NCBI GenBank assembly: GCA_020851395.1
Contig: JADZCW010000059.1
Location: forward strand, 1-33,843
DNA: 33,843 nt
Origin: Phycisphaeraceae bacterium
GTDB lineage: Bacteria; Planctomycetota; Phycisphaerae; Phycisphaerales; Phycisphaeraceae
Direction of reading: 5' to 3'
Within the stretch, counting starts at the first letter, position 1, and each line of letters starts with the position of its first letter. Shown here one piece after another: positions 18,293-24,887 of the stretch. The position numbers and the translations under genes are program-made. The notes under the pieces are model-generated. The model was not told the DNA's origin, made no database searches, and saw only the letters and a program-made list of their open reading frames with translations.

Positions 18293-20203
18293 ATGACCAT
18301 GACCCCCACAACGCATGCCCTGCAACTCTTGACCCTCCGGGCCGCCGCCGATGTTGCTGTAGACGTGGGCCAGGAGAAGAAGCTCCCGCGGGTCACGATT
18401 CAGGCGTATGGTGGCGGCCCGATGACGATCCCCGCGTGGGGCGTGGTGGTCGTCGACCTTGCAGGGATGGAGATTCCCGAGCAGATCGCGCTGCTGGTCG
18501 ACCACGAAAACATCCTCACCAAAGTTGCCGGCCACGGGCGCGCCCGCGTCGTCAAGGGTCGGCTGGTCGTCGAGGGCGAGCTGAGCGGGTCCAGCGAGGT
18601 TGTCGAGCAGATCGTCAACCTGGCCAGGAATGGCATGCAACTACAGGCCAGCATCGGCGCTCAACCGCTTGAGACTCGCACGATTGAGCCCGGAGAAAAA
18701 ATCAAAGTCAACGGACGCACTCAGACGCTGCCGCGCGGCGGGGTGCTCATCGTGCGAAGCCGGCTGAGAGAAACAAGCATTGTGGCGTTGGGGGCCGACG
18801 ATGAAACGTCTGTCCGCATCGCCGCGAAGCGTGAAACATCTTACGGAGAAACGAACATGGGCAAGGAAGTTCAGACCATCGACGAGCAGGCGATCCTGAG
18901 CCGCGAGCGGCAACGGGTGGCTGAGATCGACCGCCTCTGCGCCTGCGCGGCGCGGAGCGGTGTCGCGAGTGATGCGGTTGAGAAGGCGCGGGCCGAGGCC
19001 ATCGAGGGCAAGCTCGATATGGCCCAACTCAGCGCGAAGTTCCTCGATGCCGCGAGATCGCGCTTGGAGGCAATCCCCTTGATCCCTCGCCACCAGACGG
19101 TTTCAGCGGCGGCGGCGCTTGAGGGCGCTCTGCTTTGCCGGCTTGGCCGGTCCGACCTGGCCGAGAAATCTCTCGGCGCTGACGTTATGGAGCAATCCGC
19201 GAGAATCCGTGGAAGCTCTCTCCTCGACATCTGCGCGATGGCGCTCGCGCTCGACGGGCAATCGGTGCCGCACAACGACAAGAAGGGTCTGGTTCGGGCG
19301 TCGATGAGTACCGCCAGCCTGCCGATCGCGCTGGGCGGAGCCTTGGAAAAAATCCTCATCACGGGATTCAACGCGGCCGCGCCGTCGTGGAAGGGCTTTG
19401 CCGCGATCCGGTCGGTCAGCAACTTCCGCGAGCACCAAGCGGTCAGGCCGTCCGCGTCAGGCCGGCTTGAGCAGGTCGCGCCCGGGGGCGAGCTGAAGCA
19501 CGCGGCCCTGACCGAGTGGACGACGCCGCTCAAGGCGGAAACCTACGGGAAAATCGTGCGGGTCGATCGCCAGATGCTGATCAACGATGACATCGGCGTG
19601 CTTGACGAAGTGGCCTTCCAGCTTGGAAGAATGGCGCAGCGCACCCTGACCGACACGCTGTATCGTGGGCTTCTCGCTGCCGCCGCGACCCACTTCACGA
19701 CCGCCCAGAGCAACTACATCGAGGGATCGACGACGGCGCTCAGCCTCGACGCGCTCAGCACCGGCCTCGCGAGCATGAGGCGGCAGCGCGACTCCGATGG
19801 GCGCGAGATCGATGTCGTGCCGGCCGTGTTGCTCGTCCCGCCGAGCCTCGAAGCGACGGGCCGCGCGCTGCTGACGAGCGCGTTCACCGAAGACCCCTCC
19901 GCGACGTCCCCGCGACCGACCGGCAACCCAGTGGCCGGCGCGGCGCTGTCACTCGCTGTCGAGCCGAGGCTCGAGAATTCGTTGATCGCTGGGTACTCCT
20001 CGACCGCGTGGTATTTGTTCGCGGGGCCGGCTGATTCACCGTGGCTGGTTGGCTACTTGAACGGCCAGGAAAACCCGACGATCGAATACCACGGCCTCGA
20101 CAGTTCCACCGACACGCTGGGCATGACCTGGCGGGTTTACCACGACTTCGCCGTGGCCGCCGGCGATCCAAAAGCGGGCTTCAAGAGCAAGGGCGCCGCT
20201 TAA
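18293..20203 (+). CDS. Prohead protease/HK97-fold major capsid protein fusion (Mu gpT-like capsid domain)
   Basis: N-terminal protease-like block with conserved His (LLVDHENILTKVAGHGRARVVKGRLVVEGELSGSSEVVEQIVNLARNGMQLQASIG, candidate His/Ser pair), helical linker, then a capsid-like domain (KAETYGKIVRVDRQMLINDDIGVLDEVAFQLGRMAQRTLTDTLYRGLLA ... VVPAVLLVPPSLEATGRALL ... WYLFAGPADSPWLVGYLNGQENPTIEY). Confidence 0.85.
   Translation: MTMTPTTHALQLLTLRAAADVAVDVGQEKKLPRVTIQAYGGGPMTIPAWGVVVVDLAGMEIPEQIALLVDHENILTKVAGHGRARVVKGRLVVEGELSGSSEVVEQIVNLARNGMQLQASIGAQPLETRTIEPGEKIKVNGRTQTLPRGGVLIVRSRLRETSIVALGADDETSVRIAAKRETSYGETNMGKEVQTIDEQAILSRERQRVAEIDRLCACAARSGVASDAVEKARAEAIEGKLDMAQLSAKFLDAARSRLEAIPLIPRHQTVSAAAALEGALLCRLGRSDLAEKSLGADVMEQSARIRGSSLLDICAMALALDGQSVPHNDKKGLVRASMSTASLPIALGGALEKILITGFNAAAPSWKGFAAIRSVSNFREHQAVRPSASGRLEQVAPGGELKHAALTEWTTPLKAETYGKIVRVDRQMLINDDIGVLDEVAFQLGRMAQRTLTDTLYRGLLAAAATHFTTAQSNYIEGSTTALSLDALSTGLASMRRQRDSDGREIDVVPAVLLVPPSLEATGRALLTSAFTEDPSATSPRPTGNPVAGAALSLAVEPRLENSLIAGYSSTAWYLFAGPADSPWLVGYLNGQENPTIEYHGLDSSTDTLGMTWRVYHDFAVAAGDPKAGFKSKGAA
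18844..18859 (+). promoter_or_regulatory. Candidate internal ribosome binding site and in-frame ATG (18857) inside the protease-capsid fusion
   Basis: CGGAGAAACGAACATG; ATG at 18857 is in frame with 18293 (offset 564 = 188 codons) and falls between the protease and capsid domains. Confidence 0.5.
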
Positions 20204-20220
20204 TCTCAACTCCTCAGGGT

Positions 20221-20234
20221 CCCGCCTTGGCGGG
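20221..20234 (+). terminator. GC-rich hairpin just downstream of the capsid gene (terminator-like, no U-tract)
   Basis: CCCGCC-TT-GGCGGG perfect inverted repeat. Confidence 0.3.
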
Positions 20235-20414
20235 CGGGGCCGCGATCACTCGGCGGCGGCGGAAACGTCACCGTCGGGTTTAGCGGTGTGGAGCGAGCGG
20301 CCCGAGTTGCCGCTTGCCCCCGCCGATCAGATTCGCAGGTTCGGCAGTTCAACCCGGCAACAATCGACCGGCGCGATGTTCGGCGCGATCGGTCTATCGT
20401 GAGGAGTACACGCC

Positions 20415-20627
20415 ATGACCGGACTCGATGTCGGTGGCCAGGCCGCCCCGTTGCTCGTCAGCGAGCGAGAGGCCGCCAAGATGCTGGGGCTCTGCACCAA
20501 GACACTCTATTCGCTGCGACAAGCCGGCAAGCTTCCGACCGTGCGAGTCGGTCAGCGCGTGCTCTATGACCCCGCGGACCTCCGCGCGTTCATTCAGCGG
20601 CAGAAGGTCACGGGGGGTGCGGCATGA
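20415..20627 (+). CDS. AlpA/excisionase-like helix-turn-helix protein
   Basis: LLVSEREAAKMLGLCTKTLYSLRQAGKLPTVRVGQRVLYDPADLRAFIQRQK; ends overlapping the primase start. Confidence 0.82.
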   Translation: MTGLDVGGQAAPLLVSEREAAKMLGLCTKTLYSLRQAGKLPTVRVGQRVLYDPADLRAFIQRQKVTGGAA

Positions 20628-23596
20628 CACCCACCGAGCTTGTTTTGAGCCGACTCCCCGACGCCCGCCAGGCCGGCGACGGCTGGACCGCGCATTGCCC
20701 AAACCCCGAGCATGAAGACCGCCGACCATCGCTGTCCGTCACTGAGGGCTCCGACGGCCGCGCGCTTCTGCATTGCTTTGGCGGCTGTTCGACCGAAAAG
20801 GTAGTCGCGGCCATGGGGCTGAAAATGGCGAACCTGATGCCCCCCCGGCGCCAGATGGCGGCCAGACCAGCCGCGAAGCCCGCCCCCACGGCGCCCGCCG
20901 CGAGCAAGCCCAAGAAGACCCGAGAGGTTTACGCGACGGCCGAGGCCGCGATTGCGGCCCTCGAGCGCCACCGCGGCAAGCCGGCGGGTGTGTGGACCTA
21001 CTGCGACGCCCAGGGCGAGGCCGTCGGCGCGGTGCTCCGTTGGGACGGGCCGAACGGAAAGGACGTCCTGCCCCTGGCCCGGTCGGCCGAGGGCTGGAGC
21101 GTGGGCGCGATGCCCGCGCCCCGGCCGCTCTTCGGCCTGCCCGAGATCCTGGCCCGGCCCGGGGAACTGGTGGCCGTCGTCGAGGGCGAGAAGTGCGTCG
21201 ACGCGGCCCGGTCGATCGGCCTGCTGGCGACAACCTCAGCCGGCGGAGCGCAGGCCGCACGCAAGACGAGCTGGGAGCAGCTCGCGGGCCGCGAGGTGGT
21301 GATCCTGCCCGACCATGACACGCCAGGCGAGAAGTACGCGGCCGAAGTGGCTGAGATTTTGCGGGCGCTCACCCCGCCGTCCGTGGTGAAGATTGTGCGG
21401 CTGTGGGATCACTGGCCGGACCTGGCCGAGGGCGGGGACATCGCCGACGTGCTCGTCCTGACGGGTGGGGACGTCGAGGCCGTCCGGGCCGCGGTGCTCG
21501 AGCTGATCGCCAAGGCGCCGGCCGAGGAAGCGACACCGGCCGCACCGGCGACGGCGCCAGCGGACGCATCGGACGATGGCCGCGAGCGCCCTCCGACCCA
21601 AGCGGAAGAGCTGGTGGCGATGGCGCTCGAGCGCTACAGCTTCGCACGCACGCCAGCAGGCGAGGCGTTCGCGGTCCTGAAAGACGGTCCTAACCTGGCC
21701 GTGATGCTCCGGGGCTCATCCGACAGCCTGCGCGCCGCCCTGTCCCGCGAATACCGCCGAGCTTGCGGGCGTGTTCCGAGCAGTTCGGCCCTCGCCGATG
21801 CGGTGGTGGCGCTGTCGGGCGAGGCCCTCGAGGGCGAGCCCGAGGACGTCCGCCTGCGCGTCGCTGAGCATGAGGGCGGGATCGTCCTGGACTTGGGCGA
21901 CGCCACGGGCCGGGCGGTGGTGGTCAAGCCCGAGGGCTGGGCTGTGGTCGAACGATCGCCGGTTCTCTTCCGGCGAACGGCCCTGACCAGCGCTCTTCCC
22001 GAGCCCATCCGGGGAGGCCGGCTCGCCAACCTCCGCGAGCTGCTGAACGTGTCGGATGAGGGCTGGCCGCTCTTGAAGGGCTGGCTGGTCAGCGCGTTCA
22101 TGCCGGCGATCCCTCACCCGCTGCTGATGCTCGGCGGCCAGCAGGGCACGGGCAAGAGCACGGCGGCGCGGCTGCTGATGGGGCTGTCCGATCCCTCGCC
22201 GGCCCCGCTGCGAAGCGAGCCCCGCGACGCTGAAAGCTGGGCGGTGGCGTGTTCGGGATCGTGGGGGCTGGCCATCGACAACGTGAGCGGAATCTCCGGC
22301 TGGTGGTCTGACGCGCTGTGCAAGGCGGTGACGGGTGACGGGCTGGTTCGCCGAAAGCTCTTCAGTGATTCGGAGCTGTCGGTTCTCAGCTTCAGGCGCG
22401 TCGTCGTTCTGACCAGCATCGACGCCGGTTCCCTGAGGGGCGACCTCGGCGACCGCGTGCTCCTGGTCGACCTCCAGCCCATCCCAGACACCCAGCGCCG
22501 CACCGAGGCCGACCTCGACGCCCGCTACGCCGCGGCCAGGCCGGAGATCCTTGGCGCACTGCTGGACCTTCTGGCGGCAACGCTGCGAGAGCTTCCGAAC
22601 GTCCAGCTCGAGAACTCGCCCCGGATGGCCGACTTCGCGCGCGTCCTGGCAGCGGTGGACGCTGCGGACGATTCGGACGGTGCCTCTCTACCAACCTACC
22701 TCGCCCAACGTGGGCGCGTGGCGGAAGAGGTGGTCGAGGGTGACGCCGTGGCCCAGGCCGTCGCGTCGCTGGTCCGGCGGTGCGATGGGGCATGGTCGGG
22801 CTCGGCCTCTGACCTCTTGGCGGCCATCACGCCCTCGCCGGCGCCCCATGGCTGGCCCAAGTCGCCCCGTTCGCTGGCGGGGCGCCTGCGCCGCATCGTC
22901 CCTGCCCTGGCCACGGTGGGCGTTGTTCTCACCGAGGGCCGAGCGCCGGATCGTCAGAGAACAAGAACATGGAGAATTGAAGAGAGGGAGAAAGAATCGT
23001 CCGAATCGTCCGCATCGTCCAGAATCCTGGTTGGCGCTAGCGCCACGGCCGTTTTTGGTGCGGACGATTCGTCGGACGATTGCGGACGATCGGGCTCAAT
23101 CGTCCGCGAGCGGCAGGGCCTGCTGGTCCCCGATGAAGAGTTGGAGGGCGAGTTTGCGGACGATGCGGACGAAGCCGGACAGACGGAGAAAACCCATAGT
23201 CCTACCTTAACCAATGACACGCCAAACACTTGCGAGAAGTCGGACGATTCGGACGCAAAATCGCCAGCTTCATCTAAGGGGGTAGGGGTGACAATGCACA
23301 CGCCCCCTCAGTCGGTGGGGTGTGACGACACGACAAACGCCGGCGTGGACGTGGACGGTGCGGACGATCAATCACGGCCCCCCTCTATTCGATGGAGTCT
23401 GCCGCGACAGAGAACGGGTGAGTTGATCGGCAAGGCCCACCGAGCTGGCGACAGGGGAAGGGCTCGAGTGATTCGTCGCAAGTGGCGGGACGGCTTGGCC
23501 CGCGAGTTCCTGGCAGGGACCGACCCCGTAACTGCCGAGCTGAAGGTCGGCGCGATGATCTTGGACACGTTCGCCACCACAACGAAGGTAGGATAA
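20624..23596 (+). CDS. Primase-helicase replication protein (CHC2-like zinc finger + TOPRIM + P-loop ATPase)
   Basis: HCPNPEHEDRRPSLSVTEGSDGRALLHCFGGC zinc finger; VAVVEGEKCVDAARSIGLLATTSAGG...VVILPDHDTPG TOPRIM; LMLGGQQGTGKSTAARLLMGL Walker A; GLAIDNVSG Walker B-like; low-complexity C-terminus. Confidence 0.88.
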   Translation: MTPTELVLSRLPDARQAGDGWTAHCPNPEHEDRRPSLSVTEGSDGRALLHCFGGCSTEKVVAAMGLKMANLMPPRRQMAARPAAKPAPTAPAASKPKKTREVYATAEAAIAALERHRGKPAGVWTYCDAQGEAVGAVLRWDGPNGKDVLPLARSAEGWSVGAMPAPRPLFGLPEILARPGELVAVVEGEKCVDAARSIGLLATTSAGGAQAARKTSWEQLAGREVVILPDHDTPGEKYAAEVAEILRALTPPSVVKIVRLWDHWPDLAEGGDIADVLVLTGGDVEAVRAAVLELIAKAPAEEATPAAPATAPADASDDGRERPPTQAEELVAMALERYSFARTPAGEAFAVLKDGPNLAVMLRGSSDSLRAALSREYRRACGRVPSSSALADAVVALSGEALEGEPEDVRLRVAEHEGGIVLDLGDATGRAVVVKPEGWAVVERSPVLFRRTALTSALPEPIRGGRLANLRELLNVSDEGWPLLKGWLVSAFMPAIPHPLLMLGGQQGTGKSTAARLLMGLSDPSPAPLRSEPRDAESWAVACSGSWGLAIDNVSGISGWWSDALCKAVTGDGLVRRKLFSDSELSVLSFRRVVVLTSIDAGSLRGDLGDRVLLVDLQPIPDTQRRTEADLDARYAAARPEILGALLDLLAATLRELPNVQLENSPRMADFARVLAAVDAADDSDGASLPTYLAQRGRVAEEVVEGDAVAQAVASLVRRCDGAWSGSASDLLAAITPSPAPHGWPKSPRSLAGRLRRIVPALATVGVVLTEGRAPDRQRTRTWRIEEREKESSESSASSRILVGASATAVFGADDSSDDCGRSGSIVRERQGLLVPDEELEGEFADDADEAGQTEKTHSPTLTNDTPNTCEKSDDSDAKSPASSKGVGVTMHTPPQSVGCDDTTNAGVDVDGADDQSRPPSIRWSLPRQRTGELIGKAHRAGDRGRARVIRRKWRDGLAREFLAGTDPVTAELKVGAMILDTFATTTKVG
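22665..23368. repeat. Cluster of CGGACGAT/ATCGTCCG iteron-like 8-mers within the primase 3' region
   Basis: Exact copies at 22665(+), 22996(-), 23005(-), 23061(+), 23073(+), 23083(+), 23099(-), 23157(+), 23241(+), 23361(+); near matches at 23014 (ATCGTCCA) and 23166 (CGGACGAA). Confidence 0.8.
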
Positions 23597-23918
23597 AAGG
23601 TACTTCCCCGATGGGTGAGCGCGCCGACACCCTGCCGGGAACAGTCGCGCGGCGGGTGAATTTTTTACATGTTGCAGCGAGATACCGCCCCATGCCATCA
23701 AATGACGGCCCCACCATCCGAACGATGGCCAAGACGGACCCGACCCGGCCCGCTGACCACGGCCCCGGAGGGTGTCGACGGCCCGCCGCATACGCCCGCC
23801 AGGCCCGGACCCCAACGGGACGGCGGCGCCGGGCGTAGGCGACGACGGGCAAGGCAGGCCCCCGGTGGTGGCGTAAGGGCGAGAACTGGCCAGGCATGAC
23901 ATCGAACGAGGTAGACCC

Positions 23919-24152
23919 ATGACGAAGCGAGAGCGTGAAAAGGACGTCGCGGCTGAGCTGAGACAGGCCATCGCCCAGGCGAGGAAGGGCGGGCTGTCGA
24001 TCTACCGGCTGGCCAAGCTGTCGGGGGTTCGGCTGTCCGGCTGCCAGTTGATCGCGGCGGGGAAGACGATCCCCAGGCTGGACACCGCGGAAAAACTTGC
24101 CAAGGCCATCGGGTACACCTTGACATTGCACCATAATAAAGGTATAACCTGA
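23919..24152 (+). CDS. XRE-family HTH regulator
   Basis: LSIYRLAKLSGVRLSGCQLIAAGKTIPRLDTAEKLAKAIGYTLTL. Confidence 0.82.
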   Translation: MTKREREKDVAAELRQAIAQARKGGLSIYRLAKLSGVRLSGCQLIAAGKTIPRLDTAEKLAKAIGYTLTLHHNKGIT

Positions 24153-24216
24153 GGCGGGTAGACCTTCCCGCTCCGGCGGTTCACGTTGGACCGTCAGGCG
24201 GGGCCGAGGGAAAGCC

Positions 24217-24486
24217 ATGATGTTGACGGTGCGCCAGGTTGCCGAACGGCTCGCAATCAGCCCGGAAAGGGTGCGATACCTGATCGCCTACGGGCACCTG
24301 GCGGCAATCGATGTCAGCCCAAACCGGATCAGGCCACGGTACCGCATCGATGAGGCGGCCCTTCAGGACTACATCGAAAACGGTAGCCGGAAGGGTAGGA
24401 CGGGCTTTGAAAGTTGCCAGCGGACGCCCAATCGTGAGGCGATGGCCTTTGTCGAAGCGCTGATGTCGCGGAAGAGGAAGCGGTGA
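24217..24486 (+). CDS. Excisionase/MerR-like helix-turn-helix protein
   Basis: MLTVRQVAERLAISPERVRYLIAYGHLAAIDVSPNRIRPRYRIDEAALQDYIEN. Confidence 0.78.
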   Translation: MMLTVRQVAERLAISPERVRYLIAYGHLAAIDVSPNRIRPRYRIDEAALQDYIENGSRKGRTGFESCQRTPNREAMAFVEALMSRKRKR

Positions 24487-24884
24487 TGATCGGTCAGTGT
24501 CAATCACAGCCCGTGAGCAAGCCGAAGTCCGGGGACCGAGGGTCAAGAGGGCGACGTCCCGCGCTGGTTCTGAGGGTTGGCCCCTTTGACTATATGGTTC
24601 ATTTCGTCGATGGGCTGATCCGGCACAAGGGCAAGACGTGTGTGGGGCTGTGCGATAACGACGCCCACGAGATTCACGTCGCCCGCTGCGGCAGTGAGGC
24701 GCAACAGACCCAGGTGATTTTCCACGAGTACATGCATGCCTGGGTCTATCACTTCGGGCCGACGATGATGATGGATGAGGAGAGGATTTGCGACCTGTTC
24801 GGCCTGGCGATGACGCAGTTTGTGCGCGACCTCTCGATCGGCACGATCCCCATGCGACGCGTCCGACTTCCCATGACGAGGTGA
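24483..24884 (+). CDS. ImmA/IrrE-like HExxH metallopeptidase
   Basis: IFHEYMHAW (HExxH) followed by MDEERICDLFGLAMTQF; ATGA overlap with the upstream HTH gene. Confidence 0.65.
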   Translation: MMIGQCQSQPVSKPKSGDRGSRGRRPALVLRVGPFDYMVHFVDGLIRHKGKTCVGLCDNDAHEIHVARCGSEAQQTQVIFHEYMHAWVYHFGPTMMMDEERICDLFGLAMTQFVRDLSIGTIPMRRVRLPMTR

Positions 24885-24887
24885 ACC

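Noticed and set aside
18293-20203. Encapsulin-type nanocompartment rather than a phage-derived capsid
   Set aside because: The protein has an N-terminal prohead protease-like domain and sits in an integrase/primase element; no adjacent cargo enzyme is visible. Structural comparison could revisit this.
22990-23110. CRISPR array from the closely spaced repeats in the primase gene
   Set aside because: Repeats are only 8-9 bp, occur in both orientations, have no uniform spacers, and there are no cas genes in the window.
20624-23596. Primase C-terminal D/S-rich stretch as a functional acidic domain
   Set aside because: The same DNA word appears in several frames and both orientations giving different peptides (ADD, CGR, ESS, IVR), so a DNA-level explanation is preferred.
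23597-23918. Small ORFs (23482-23838, 23669-23899) as genes between primase and XRE
   Set aside because: Low-complexity Pro/Arg-rich translations, no clear ribosome site; more likely a non-coding regulatory gap with GC-rich inverted repeats such as TACGCCCG/CGGGCGTA, too weak to call an ncRNA.
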